From: Octadecabacter antarcticus 307
GTDB lineage: Bacteria > Pseudomonadota > Alphaproteobacteria > Rhodobacterales > Rhodobacteraceae
Assembly (NCBI RefSeq): GCF_000155675.2
Contig: NC_020911.1
Coordinates: 4,020,501-4,084,500 of the forward strand
Direction of reading: 5' to 3'
Length of the DNA: 64,000 nt
Each line of letters opens with the position of its first letter. The stretch's first letter is position 1. Below, in pieces: positions 8,091-17,178 of the stretch. Made by a program: the position numbers and the translations under genes. The notes beneath the pieces were generated by a model that saw nothing but the letters and a program-made list of their open reading frames with translations, was not told where the DNA came from and made no database searches.

Positions 8091-9149
8091 ATGAGGTGGC
8101 TGCTGTTCATAATATTGACCTTGTCACCGTTCACCATGACGGCGGGCAGCGTCGCGTGGCTGTCATCGCAGTCGCCTTTTGCAGCCCCGATTGTTGATCG
8201 CAGCAGGTAGCAAATTGAGTCGGTATTGACCCGCGCCATGGCCCGCGAAGTGACGCTGGTATGGTTACTGCCACGCATACAGGACACGATCATTGCGCAG
8301 GACCTGATGCAGATCGACGTGCTGATGGGGCTGGCGCTTGATCATGGCGTCGCTTTGCCGCCAACATTGGTTGAAGACATATCCGCCCTCAATATCGCAG
8401 CGTCCGGATTGATCGCGCGCGCAACCGCATGCAGCGCCTGTGCTGTGGATATTACCACCTGTTCGACAGTATTCCAAATGGGCGCCTGCGCCTTACCGTT
8501 TGAATTAACGCCTGCGGGCGATTTGAATGCGTTGCGCCGTGCGGCAGGCGATTATCTGGCAGGCGACAACATAGACGAACTAGATTTCGGGCTGGCGATT
8601 ATCGGCCTTGGCGCAACCGGCGCGGTGATTGCGTCCGGCGGCACCAGTTACACCATCAAGGCAAGCACGTCAGTTTTGCGGATGGCACGCAGGCTCGGCA
8701 CGCTCACGGCGCCGCTGACCACGCGGCTCAGCAGTTTGATTGGTGATGCGGTGCAATGGGACCGGATGGGCGACCTTGCAGCGTTGCGCATTGGACCGGC
8801 CGATGTGGTGGACAGCGCGAAACTGGCGGAACTGGGTGAACTGAGTGGCTCGTTGCGCCGCGTCGCCGACAAGACATCCGTCGCAGAAGCCATACTGCTG
8901 CTGCGACATGTCGACACCGCGCAAGAGGCAGCGCGACTGGCCCGCGTCAGCGATGCGTTGGGCCCAAGAACACGCGGCGCATTTGAGGTTTTGGGCAATG
9001 CCCGCGTGTTTAGCGCCGCTGTTCACATCAGCAATCTTGCGATTGGCGCGACCGCTGCGATCTATCTTTTAGCCCTACAATCATTGATATTCACTAGCCA
9101 GCAATGCGCCAACGGCTGTGTGCGCGCCACGCGGCGGTTCTTGCGGTAA
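8091..9149 (+). pseudogene. conserved secreted protein interrupted by a TAG codon
   Basis: An ATG at 8091 opens a signal-peptide-like start (MRWLLFIILTLSPFTM) that runs in frame to a TAG at 8208-8210. The same frame then continues without a break for over 300 codons to 9149, including QDTIIAQDLMQIDVLMGLAL, a paired-cysteine segment (ACSACAVDITTC), a glycine-rich hydrophobic stretch and a C-terminal hydrophobic helix. The stop most simply reflects a CAG-to-TAG change in a QQ pair. A TTG at 8226 could restart translation but would yield a protein without its signal. I do not recognise a function. Confidence 0.7.
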
Positions 9150-9213
9150 ACGCAGTTATGGATTGCGCGAGTGGCGGCTCTCCTTCACAGTCAGGCGACT
9201 AAGGGAGACAACA

Positions 9214-9669
9214 ATGCGCAAATTTCTCGTGATCCTAGATGACAGTCGTGAATGCCTGAACGCGATGCGTTTTGCTGCAATGCGGGCGGCCAAATCCGGC
9301 GGCGGTGTTGCCGTGCTGTCGGTCATTCCACCAGATGAATTCAACCACTGGATCGGAGTCAGTGAAGTGATGCGTGCGGAAACCCGCGAACGCATTGAAG
9401 TACATTTCGAAGTCTTCGCCAAATGGATGCGCGACAAGCAAAACGTTAATCCCGAACTGATCATCCGCGAAGGCGTGCCTGTGACCGAAATCCTCGCGCA
9501 GATTGAAGAAGACTCAGAAGTCGGCTTGTTGGTGCTGGGCGCTGCCACGAATAAAAAGGGCCCCGGTCCATTGATCACTGCGATGATCAAACAGGCTGGA
9601 ACTTTGCCGATCCCGATGACGATCGTGCCTGGTGATATGTCAAAAGAACGCCTTGAGGCGATCACCTGA
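9214..9669 (+). CDS. universal stress protein (UspA family)
   Basis: A 151-residue cytoplasmic protein of the Usp fold. It begins MRKFLVILDDSRECLNAMRF (first strand and the conserved Asp) and shows GLLVLGAATNKKGPGPLI, a variant of the ATP-binding Gx2Gx9G(S/T) loop. A strong AAGGGAGA precedes the ATG at 9214, which fixes the start over upstream options. Members respond to starvation or stress; the target here is unknown. Confidence 0.88.
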   Translation: MRKFLVILDDSRECLNAMRFAAMRAAKSGGGVAVLSVIPPDEFNHWIGVSEVMRAETRERIEVHFEVFAKWMRDKQNVNPELIIREGVPVTEILAQIEEDSEVGLLVLGAATNKKGPGPLITAMIKQAGTLPIPMTIVPGDMSKERLEAIT

Positions 9670-10187
9670 ACCAATAAGCGCATTTGAAGATCTGCGGCGC
9701 TCACGGACTGACCGGTGAATCTGATCGCACAATACGCGGCGGTTGATACGGCCTTCAACTGCCCTGTGCGGCATCGGCGCGGGCGTTTTATGACAGTTCA
9801 TCTTGAATTTGTGACATGATTCTCACTCGATGAGGAGCAGCGTGAAATGTCGCACACTAATGTTATTGCATCCGCTGCCGGCGATTACATCAGCGCATTC
9901 CCACCATCACAAGATGTCGGCACAGAAGTTGAACTGGGTTTAATTGTTGTCGAAATCACAGCATCATTCGGAGACGCCATCACAATCTTGAAATTTGGTG
10001 GCCAAATTATGGACACACAAGAACTCAATTTCAATTGTCACAACTAAGCCGATCGCTGTTCTTTACTTCCTCCCCACTTCAGATCGCCCAAAGGGCGGAC
10101 CGTTTGCGTCTTAGAACGATTCCAAACCTTGACTTTACGGGGATGTGGGAGCATATATAAATCCTGACAAAAAAGGTTTGCCCCACC
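9670..10187. other. intergenic stretch with one weak small ORF
   Basis: Between the Usp gene and nfu there is no recognisable gene. The only candidate is a 66-codon frame at 9847-10047. Confidence 0.5.
9847..10047 (+). CDS. small hypothetical protein (weak)
   Basis: A 66-residue frame starting MSHTNVIASAAGDYISAF, preceded by GAGGAG, which could serve as a ribosome-binding site. The composition is AT-richer than the neighbouring genes and there is no motif I know. It could be a gene remnant or chance. Confidence 0.25.
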   Translation: MSHTNVIASAAGDYISAFPPSQDVGTEVELGLIVVEITASFGDAITILKFGGQIMDTQELNFNCHN

Positions 10188-10748
10188 ATGTTTATCCAGA
10201 CTGAATCTACCCCGAACCCAGCGACATTGAAATTCCTGCCCGGTCAGACCGTGCTTGAAGTCGGCACCGCCGATTTTACGAGCGTTGAAGCCGCTGGCAA
10301 GAGCCCCTTGGCGGGTCGTATTTTCGCTGTTGAGGGTGTTACAGGCGTGTTCTTCGGTAATGACTTTGTGACCGTAACGAAGGCGGATAGTGTTGAATGG
10401 GACCACATCAAACCCGCGATTCTGGGTGCCGTGATGGAACATTATCAGTCTGGTGCCGCGGTAATGACCGGCGAACAAACTGGGTCCGGCCATGCTGAAC
10501 ACACTGGCGAAGACAGTGATATCGTGAACCAAATCAAAGAGTTACTTGACACACGGGTCCGCCCGGCTGTTGCTCAAGACGGCGGCGACATCACGTTCCA
10601 TGGCTTTGATCGCGGCGTGGTTTATCTGCATATGCAAGGCGCGTGCGCAGGCTGCCCATCCTCAACATTGACACTAAAAATGGGCATCGAAAACCTGCTG
10701 CGCCACTACATTCCCGAAGTGATCGAAGTCCGCCCTGTCGCGGCGTAG
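10188..10748 (+). CDS. NifU-family iron-sulfur scaffold (Nfu type)
   Basis: This 186-residue protein carries an N-terminal Nfu_N domain (MFIQTESTPNPATLKFLPG, residues 1-87) and a C-terminal NifU-like domain (about 108-183). The cluster-binding CxxC motif is seen in GACAGCPSSTLTLKMGIE. It is expected to carry and hand over a [4Fe-4S] cluster to apo-proteins, including aconitase and lipoyl synthase. Next come tsaB and rimI on the same strand, six bases on. Confidence 0.92.
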   Translation: MFIQTESTPNPATLKFLPGQTVLEVGTADFTSVEAAGKSPLAGRIFAVEGVTGVFFGNDFVTVTKADSVEWDHIKPAILGAVMEHYQSGAAVMTGEQTGSGHAEHTGEDSDIVNQIKELLDTRVRPAVAQDGGDITFHGFDRGVVYLHMQGACAGCPSSTLTLKMGIENLLRHYIPEVIEVRPVAA

Positions 10749-10754
10749 GTATTC

Positions 10755-11339
10755 ATGAAGGCTCGGCCAATCATTCTGGCATTCGACACATCGGCGGCGC
10801 ATTGCGCCGCCGCTTTGATGTGGGGGGATGGTCAAATAGCCACCCGTCAAGAAGATATGTCGCGCGGTCAGGGGGAGCGGTTGATCGGGCTGCTTGAAGA
10901 CCTGCTGGCAGACGAAGGGTTCAGTTGGGCTGATCTTGATGCAATCGCTGTGGGTGTGGGGCCAGGAAACTTTACGGGCATCCGCATTTCGGTTTCTGCG
11001 GCGCGTGGTTTGGCACTGGGCCTTGGGAAACCCGCAATTGGCGTCAACGGATTTGAGGCCGTGGCGCATGGCCAAACTCTGCCCTACACCGCCTATTTGC
11101 CCGCACCGCGTGACCAACGATATGCGATGGATTTAACGCAGGCCGGTTTGCCCCCCCCCCGTCTCGAAGACGCAGATGCGCCTGCGCCGAATCCTACCAC
11201 CCTAATTATTGCGATCGCGAACATAGCGGCAGCGCGTTTGGCGCAGCCTGATGAAACTTTCGTGCGGCCTGCACCGCTGTATGTGCGCCCCGCAGATGCC
11301 GCCCCGCCGCGCGACAAACCGCCGATGATCCTGCCGTGA
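10755..11339 (+). CDS. tsaB: tRNA threonylcarbamoyladenosine biosynthesis protein TsaB
   Basis: TsaB is the non-catalytic partner of TsaD in making the t6A base on ANN-decoding tRNAs. The N-terminal ASKHA fold is clear: ILAFDTSAAHCAAAL, then GVGPGNFTGIRISVSAARGL (about 72-91). At 194 residues it is at the short end of the family. A run of ten Cs (11151-11160) encodes the Pro-rich segment AGLPPPRLE in the variable C-terminal half. The stop overlaps the rimI GTG start (GTGA), so the two are co-translated. Confidence 0.92.
   Translation: MKARPIILAFDTSAAHCAAALMWGDGQIATRQEDMSRGQGERLIGLLEDLLADEGFSWADLDAIAVGVGPGNFTGIRISVSAARGLALGLGKPAIGVNGFEAVAHGQTLPYTAYLPAPRDQRYAMDLTQAGLPPPRLEDADAPAPNPTTLIIAIANIAAARLAQPDETFVRPAPLYVRPADAAPPRDKPPMILP
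11151..11160. repeat. C10 homopolymer inside tsaB
   Basis: Ten consecutive Cs in the coding sequence; a one-base slip would frameshift an essential-type gene and uncouple it from rimI. Confidence 0.8.
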
Positions 11340-11761
11340 TCGCTGCGGCCCTCGCACAGACCCACAGGTCGGCGTTTGCTGGAATAGGCTGGCCTGCAGC
11401 AGATTTTGAACGCTACTTGAACGACAAAACGATCCTGATCCACGGCGATAATGCCTGTTTCGCGGTTTTTCGGCTTGCCAGACCAGAAGCGGAAATTTTG
11501 ACGCTCGCCACCCATCCAGACGCCCAAGGCAAAGGGCGGGCGGCGTCCATGTTGCGCGGCGCGCTCGACGTCTTGACCAATACTGGAATCGAGGCGGTTT
11601 TCCTAGACGTCGCGGATGATAACACGGCTGCCCTCGCGCTTTATGCCCGCGCCGGATTCGCGCAGTTCCGCACGCGTCGCAACTACTACGCGAACGGCGC
11701 ATCCGCGATCTGCATGAAAGTTGCGATTTCCCCTGCCCATTACCCTGCATCGGGTGCTTAA
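11336..11761 (+). CDS. rimI: GNAT acetyltransferase, ribosomal-protein-alanine N-acetyltransferase type
   Basis: The 141-residue GNAT-fold enzyme shows the acetyl-CoA loop as HPDAQGKGRAASML (about 61-74) and the C-terminal ALALYARAGFAQFRTRRNYY typical of RimI. It likely acetylates the N-terminus of a ribosomal protein. Position directly after tsaB with an overlapping GTG start is the usual arrangement and supports the name. Confidence 0.87.
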   Translation: MIAAALAQTHRSAFAGIGWPAADFERYLNDKTILIHGDNACFAVFRLARPEAEILTLATHPDAQGKGRAASMLRGALDVLTNTGIEAVFLDVADDNTAALALYARAGFAQFRTRRNYYANGASAICMKVAISPAHYPASGA

Positions 11762-11921
11762 AACGTGTCCCAAATCACCTGACCCATAAGAATCGGTTGA
11801 TCTTTCCGGCACCACATTGCCTAATTTGCGCATGATCGAAATGACGCCCGCTGCTTTGGCGGGTTTGAGATCGGGGACCGCTCTTACATGCGGCCCCCCA
11901 ACAACAAACTGGGAGAGTTTT

Positions 11922-12935
11922 ATGACCCTTATGACTAAATTCCTGAGCGCGACCACTGCACTTGCCCTGACCGCTGGCGTTGCATTTGCCGACGGCCACG
12001 CGTCCAACCCTGCGATCATTTATGATCTGGGTGGCAAATTCGACAAATCGTTTAACGAATCGGCCTTCAATGGCGCTCAGCGTTGGGCCGAAGAAAACAG
12101 CAGCGCATTTGCTGAATTCGAAATCACATCCGATGCCCAGCGCGAACAGGCGATCCGCCGCTTTGCCGAAGATGGCAACAGCCCGATCGTTATGGCCGGT
12201 TTTTCGTGGGCAACCGCGCTTGAAGTTGTGGCCCCCGATTATCCTGACACAGACTTCGTCGTTATTGACGTGTCATGGATCAACATGCCGAACGTGCGCG
12301 CAATCGGCTTCAAGGAACAGGAAGGATCCTACCTTGTTGGTATGATGGCCGCGACCGCGTCCGAAAGTGGTGTCGTGTCTTTCGTTGGCGGTATGGACAT
12401 TCCACTGATCCGTCGCTTTGCCTGTGGCTACGCCCAAGGTGCGATGGCTGCAAACCCTGACGCGACGATCATCGCCAACATGACGGGCACAACACCTGCC
12501 GCTTGGAATGACCCCGTCAAAGGGTCCGAATTGACGCTGGCACAGATCAGCCAAGGGTCGGACGTTGTGTTCGCCGCTGCTGGTGGTACTGGCGTTGGTG
12601 TTCTGCAAACGGCAGCCGACGAAGGCATCTTGTCCATCGGTGTGGACGCCAACCAGAACTACCTGCACCCAGGTCAGGTCCTGACATCCATGCTCAAGCG
12701 CGTTGATAACGTTGTGTACGATTCATTCTCCAACAAGGGTGATCTGGAAGCCGGTATCTTCGTTCTTGGCGTCGAAAGTGGTGCGGTCGGATATTCGCTG
12801 GACGAGTTCAACGCAGAGCTTGTGTCCGACGACATGAAGGCCGCTGTTGATGCTGCTTCGGCCGAAATGGTTGCTGGCACCTTGGTGGTCCACGACTATA
12901 TGTCTGACGAAACTTGCCCAGCGCTTGAATTCTAA
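11922..12935 (+). CDS. BMP-family nucleoside-binding protein of an ABC transporter
   Basis: A 337-residue periplasmic protein with a Sec signal peptide (MTLMTKFLSATTALALTAGV, cut near AFA-DGH). The mature part follows the basic membrane protein/PnrA fold: YDLGGKFDKSFNESAFNGA, SIGVDANQNYLHPGQVLTSM. Such proteins bind purine nucleosides. Unlike many relatives there is no lipobox cysteine, so it should be freely soluble in the periplasm. GGGAGAG precedes the ATG at 11922. It heads the operon that continues to the nucleoside phosphorylase at 17965. Confidence 0.93.
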   Translation: MTLMTKFLSATTALALTAGVAFADGHASNPAIIYDLGGKFDKSFNESAFNGAQRWAEENSSAFAEFEITSDAQREQAIRRFAEDGNSPIVMAGFSWATALEVVAPDYPDTDFVVIDVSWINMPNVRAIGFKEQEGSYLVGMMAATASESGVVSFVGGMDIPLIRRFACGYAQGAMAANPDATIIANMTGTTPAAWNDPVKGSELTLAQISQGSDVVFAAAGGTGVGVLQTAADEGILSIGVDANQNYLHPGQVLTSMLKRVDNVVYDSFSNKGDLEAGIFVLGVESGAVGYSLDEFNAELVSDDMKAAVDAASAEMVAGTLVVHDYMSDETCPALEF

Positions 12936-12961
12936 GGCTGGCTGTTAACGACACTACATTT

Positions 12962-12992
12962 GGGGCTGCGCTGATAAACTCGGCGCGGCCCC
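12962..12992 (+). promoter_or_regulatory. intercistronic hairpin after the binding-protein gene
   Basis: GGGGC-TGCGC pairs with GCGCG-GCCCC across a loop of about ten bases, just after the binding-protein stop. It has no T-run. Hairpins at this position in ABC operons commonly protect the upstream message or reduce read-through, giving more binding protein than membrane subunits. The role here is inferred. Confidence 0.55.
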
Positions 12993-13016
12993 TTGCACTA
13001 TTGGGGGGATGGATTG

Positions 13017-13367
13017 ATGACGGTGACAGACACATTTTTTAGCGCTTGGAGCGAACCAGATGACACCGCGCGGCTGGCGGTAATCAGCGCCGTCGTGACG
13101 GATCGGTGCATCTGTGATGACCCCCGTTCGCAGGGCATTTTGACAGGCAAGGCAGCCACTTCGGACTACGTTGGTAATTTCGCACCCACGGCCATCGGTG
13201 CATCGGTGGTTGTGATCAAAACCGACCTGCGCGGCGCATCGGAACGCGCGACAATCGCGTTTCGAATGGCCAACGGTATGGAGCAAACGGGCCAGTATTT
13301 CGTTGAACATAACGGCGACAAGATCACCCGCATGTTCGGGTTTGTGGGGACAGGAGCAGCCGCATGA
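13017..13367 (+). CDS. SnoaL/NTF2-like small protein
   Basis: A 116-residue protein starting MTVTDTFFSAWSEPDDTARL, with the pattern of the cone-shaped NTF2-like fold (initial helix, CICDDP turn, C-terminal sheet ending ITRMFGFV). No catalytic residues can be assigned. It lies between the nucleoside-binding protein and the ATPase, and its stop overlaps the ATPase ATG (ATGA). It is therefore co-expressed with the transporter, perhaps acting on the imported compound. Confidence 0.7.
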   Translation: MTVTDTFFSAWSEPDDTARLAVISAVVTDRCICDDPRSQGILTGKAATSDYVGNFAPTAIGASVVVIKTDLRGASERATIAFRMANGMEQTGQYFVEHNGDKITRMFGFVGTGAAA

Positions 13368-14905
13368 GTGACATTTCCCCCGCCATTGAACTTATCGGAA
13401 TCTCAAAGGCTTTTGGGCCAGTGAAAGCCAACAAGGACATTTCCATTCGAGTCATGCCGGGGACGATCCACGGTATCATCGGCGAAAACGGCGCGGGGAA
13501 ATCGACACTGATGTCGATCCTTTACGGGTTTTATAAGGCCGATGCAGGTGAGATTTTTATCGCCGGTCAAAAGACCCAAATTCCCGATAGTCAGGCGGCG
13601 ATTGCCGCCGGAATCGGCATGGTGTTTCAACATTTCAAACTGGTAAAGAATTTCAGCGTGTTGGAAAATGTAGTTTTGGGGGCCGAAGACGGGGCGTTGT
13701 TGCGTCCGTCCTTGGCCAAAGCACGTAAGCAATTAAAAAGCCTCGCAGAAGAATACGAACTGCACGTCGATCCTGATGCGATTATCGAAGATCTTGGCGT
13801 CGGAATGCAGCAGCGGGTTGAGATTCTAAAGGCGCTGTATCGCCATGCTGACATCCTGATTTTGGACGAACCGACGGGCGTGCTGACCCCGCCCGAGGCC
13901 GACCAGTTGTTCCGCATCCTTGGCCGCCTGAAGGCAGAGGGAAAAACCATCATCCTGATTACCCACAAGCTGCGCGAAATTATGGACATCACCGACACAG
14001 TCAGCGTTATGCGCCGTGGTGAAATGGATTCGACAGTAAAGACATCAGACACCAATCCTGCTGATCTTGCGGAACGTATGGTGGGCCGTAAGGTATTGCT
14101 GCGGGTGGATAAAACCCCTGCAAAACCCAAAGATGTCGTGCTTGAAGTGCGCGACCTCGACATTACTGACGAAAAGGGCGTGCATCGTCTTAAAGGTGTG
14201 TCGTTCAACGTCCGCGCGGGTGAAATACTTGGCATTGCGGGGGTGTCTGGCAATGGGCAATCCGAACTGCTTGAGGTCTTGGGCGGCTACGAAAAAGCCA
14301 GTGGCGAAATTCTGATGAACGGGGTGCCGCTGGATTTGACGGGTGCCCATTCTGACGGCCAAAGTCGGCGTGCGCGTGGCATTGCCCACGTACCCGAAGA
14401 TCGCCAGCACGATGGCCTGATCATGGATTTTAGCGCGTGGGAAAACACCGCGTTTGGCTATCATCACGACCCTGAATACCAGCGAAACGCGCTGCTGATG
14501 GACAACGCTGCGATCCTGCGTGATGCGCAAGGAAAGATGGACCGTTTCGATGTGCGCCCGCCCAATCCGCTGTTGTCAGCCAAGAATTTCTCCGGCGGCA
14601 ACCAGCAGAAAATCGTCGTCGCGCGAGAAATCGAACGCGACCCTGATTTATTGCTAGTCGGGCAGCCAACACGTGGCGTCGATATCGGCGCAATCGAATT
14701 TATCCACCAACAGATTGTCGCCCTGCGCGATGCTGGCAAGGCCATTCTGCTGGTGTCGGTGGAACTCGACGAGATTATGGGCCTGAGTGATCGGATCGCG
14801 GTCATGTTTGATGGTCAGATCATGGGCGAACGCCTGCCCGAAAATACCAATGAAAAAGAGCTGGGCCTGCTGATGGCGGGCGTCACAGATGGGGAGACCG
14901 CCTGA
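13364..14905 (+). CDS. nucleoside ABC transporter, double ATP-binding subunit
   Basis: A 513-residue ATPase with two ABC domains. Domain one has Walker A GENGAGKST (40-48), signature GVGMQQRVEILKAL and Walker B LILDEPTGVL. Domain two has a degenerate Walker A (GVSGNGQSELL), signature FSGGNQQKIVVARE and an altered Walker B region (LLVGQPTRGVD). This asymmetric pattern is typical of the YufO/NupO/RbsA-type importers. It overlaps the next permease start by one base. Confidence 0.95.
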   Translation: MSDISPAIELIGISKAFGPVKANKDISIRVMPGTIHGIIGENGAGKSTLMSILYGFYKADAGEIFIAGQKTQIPDSQAAIAAGIGMVFQHFKLVKNFSVLENVVLGAEDGALLRPSLAKARKQLKSLAEEYELHVDPDAIIEDLGVGMQQRVEILKALYRHADILILDEPTGVLTPPEADQLFRILGRLKAEGKTIILITHKLREIMDITDTVSVMRRGEMDSTVKTSDTNPADLAERMVGRKVLLRVDKTPAKPKDVVLEVRDLDITDEKGVHRLKGVSFNVRAGEILGIAGVSGNGQSELLEVLGGYEKASGEILMNGVPLDLTGAHSDGQSRRARGIAHVPEDRQHDGLIMDFSAWENTAFGYHHDPEYQRNALLMDNAAILRDAQGKMDRFDVRPPNPLLSAKNFSGGNQQKIVVAREIERDPDLLLVGQPTRGVDIGAIEFIHQQIVALRDAGKAILLVSVELDEIMGLSDRIAVMFDGQIMGERLPENTNEKELGLLMAGVTDGETA

Positions 14906-16011
14906 TGGACAAAATGCCAAAGTGGGCCGATGTGGCGCTGGTGCCGGTGGTGTCGCTGATCTTGGCGGCACTGATTTCAGCAATCGTGTTTGTGGCTGTG
15001 GGGCAGGACCCTTGGGAAGCGTTGAAAATGATGGCTTATGGCGCGGTAGGCACGTCAGATTCTCTTGGCTACACGCTGTTTTACGCGACGAACTTTATCT
15101 TTACGGGGCTGGCCGTTGCGGTCGCGTTCCATGCATCACTGTTCAACATTGGCGGTGAAGGTCAGGTGCTTTTGGGTGGTCTTGGGGCCGCAATCGTCGT
15201 GCTGTTTGTGCCATGGCCACACTGGACGCTGGCGTTGATCGCCGGTGCCACAGCTGCGGCCCTCTTCGGCGCGCTTTGGGTCGCGATACCTGCGTATTTG
15301 CAGGCGCGGCGCGGCAGTCACATCGTTATCACGACGATCATGTTCAACTTTATGGCGTCGGGAGTATTGATCTATATGCTCAGCGGTCCGTTGAAGCCTG
15401 ACGGCAATATGCAAATCGCTACTGCGGTCTTCCCAGAAGCGGCGCACTTGCCGTCCCTCAACGATATTGCAGGGCTGTTCGGGTCTGACTTGTTCGGGCG
15501 ATCCCCCGTAAACGTGTCGATTTTTATTGCGCTGTTGGCTTGCGTCGGGGTTTGGGCGTTGATCTGGCACACGCGGCTGGGGTATCAAATTCGTGCACTG
15601 GGTCGATCTGAAAGTGCTGCAAAGTATGCCGGTATATCAGCCGTTAATATCACGATGATTGCGTTGCTGATTTCTGGCGGCTTGGCTGGGATGATGGCCG
15701 TGAACAACACGATGGGCGTCAACACGCCGCAACTGGTGGACAACGCCTCTGGCGGTGCTGGTTTCATCGGGATTGCGGTTGCGTTGATGGGGCGCAACCA
15801 CCCGATTGGTATTGTCATTGCTGCGCTTCTGTTTGGGGCGCTGTTCCAAGGTGGCGCTGAATTGTCGGCCGCAACGTCAATCCCGGTTCAGATTGTTGTC
15901 GTCATTCAGGCGCTGGTCATTATGTTCACCGGTGCTTTGGACGAAATGGTCCGCAGCCCAATTGAAAAATTGTTCATCCGCTTTGGACGTAGCCGCGTGG
16001 CGGGGGAATAG
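14905..16011 (+). CDS. nucleoside ABC transporter permease, YufP type
   Basis: A 368-residue inner-membrane permease of the branched-chain/ribose superfamily with about ten hydrophobic segments. The conserved FNIGGEGQVLLGGLGA appears near residue 80 and GIAVALMGRNHPIGI near 290. It forms the channel with the following permease. Three bases separate the two genes. Confidence 0.93.
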   Translation: MDKMPKWADVALVPVVSLILAALISAIVFVAVGQDPWEALKMMAYGAVGTSDSLGYTLFYATNFIFTGLAVAVAFHASLFNIGGEGQVLLGGLGAAIVVLFVPWPHWTLALIAGATAAALFGALWVAIPAYLQARRGSHIVITTIMFNFMASGVLIYMLSGPLKPDGNMQIATAVFPEAAHLPSLNDIAGLFGSDLFGRSPVNVSIFIALLACVGVWALIWHTRLGYQIRALGRSESAAKYAGISAVNITMIALLISGGLAGMMAVNNTMGVNTPQLVDNASGGAGFIGIAVALMGRNHPIGIVIAALLFGALFQGGAELSAATSIPVQIVVVIQALVIMFTGALDEMVRSPIEKLFIRFGRSRVAGE

Positions 16012-16014
16012 ACA

Positions 16015-17178
16015 ATGGATTTCTTCACAATCGTACAGCTTGGCGACGCATCCGTGCGCATGGCAATCCCGCTTTTGTTGGCCTGCCTTGCAGGTCTGTT
16101 TTCCGAACGTGCAGGCATTTTTGACATTGGGCTTGAAGGCAAGATGTTGGCGGCGGCGTTCGTGTCAGCCGCTGTGTCGTACACGTCAGGGTCCGTCTGG
16201 GTCGGCCTGTTGGCTGGCATCGGAATTTCCGTGGTGCTGTCGATCATCCACGGCATTGCGTCCATTACCTTTCGCGGCAACCAGTTGATTTCCGGTGTCG
16301 CGATTAACTTCTTTGCGGCTGGTTTGACGGTTGTGATCGCACAGGGCTGGTTCGCCCAAGGCGGGCGTACACCGTCGCTGCCCAGCGAGGCGCGATTCAA
16401 CGGTTTGGACTTTCCTGGTGCACTGTCGCGGATGCGTGACAAAATGCAGGCGAGCCCGGGGATGCAATTCTATTCCGAATTCGTGTCCGGCCACTCAATC
16501 CTTGTGTACCTCGGTCTTTTGACTGTTCCACTGAGCTGGTGGATATTGTACCGTACGCGGTTCGGCCTGCGTCTGCGCGCCGTTGGCGAAGCACCCGAGG
16601 CGGTGGACACGGCGGGCATTTCAGTTGTCCGGTTGCGGTTCTCTGCCGTGATTATCTGCGGGATTTTGTGTGGCATCGCAGGCGCGTATTTGTCGACGGC
16701 GGTGCAAGCAGGTTTCACCAAAGACATGACCGCGAACCGTGGTTTCATTGCACTAGCCGCGTTGATCTTTGCCAAATGGCGGCCTTGGTATGCCCTTGGC
16801 GCGTGTTTGTTGTTCGGCCTTTTCTTTGCGATTGATATCCGGTTTTCCAACATCCAATTGCAGGTGATCTGGATCATGGTGTTGCTAATAGGCTGCGCGG
16901 CTGCATTGACGATCTATGCGGTGAAGCGTGAAAAGATCGACGTGATCGTGTTGGGTGGCTTGTCGCTGGTACTGACTGCAGTCGCTTTAACTGCGTGGTT
17001 CGGGACGGCGTCAGCGGACGGTATTGGCATTTTCACAGCCCTTTGGGAGACCGTGAAAATACCGTCGCAATTGATCCAGTCCCTGCCCTATTTGTTCGTT
17101 GTGATCGTATTGGCAGGCTTCGTCGGTAAGGCCATTCCACCACGCGCCGGGGGGCAACCTTATGTCAAGGAACGCTGA
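16015..17178 (+). CDS. nucleoside ABC transporter permease, YufQ type
   Basis: A 387-residue inner-membrane permease. The motif AGIFDIGLEGKMLAAAFVSA (residues 35-54) is the counterpart of the first permease's glycine-rich loop, and GFIALAALIFAKWRPW marks the C-terminal conserved region. It is longer than usual at the C-terminus by two extra hydrophobic segments. Its end overlaps the phosphorylase gene by 17 bases. Confidence 0.93.
   Translation: MDFFTIVQLGDASVRMAIPLLLACLAGLFSERAGIFDIGLEGKMLAAAFVSAAVSYTSGSVWVGLLAGIGISVVLSIIHGIASITFRGNQLISGVAINFFAAGLTVVIAQGWFAQGGRTPSLPSEARFNGLDFPGALSRMRDKMQASPGMQFYSEFVSGHSILVYLGLLTVPLSWWILYRTRFGLRLRAVGEAPEAVDTAGISVVRLRFSAVIICGILCGIAGAYLSTAVQAGFTKDMTANRGFIALAALIFAKWRPWYALGACLLFGLFFAIDIRFSNIQLQVIWIMVLLIGCAAALTIYAVKREKIDVIVLGGLSLVLTAVALTAWFGTASADGIGIFTALWETVKIPSQLIQSLPYLFVVIVLAGFVGKAIPPRAGGQPYVKER

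Noticed and set aside
11762..11921. Purine riboswitch upstream of the nucleoside transporter
   Set aside because: I could not find the conserved three-way junction sequences; only a weak GC hairpin is present.
11922..12935. Lipoprotein call for the nucleoside-binding protein
   Set aside because: The signal peptide ends AFADG without a cysteine, so a soluble periplasmic form is more likely.
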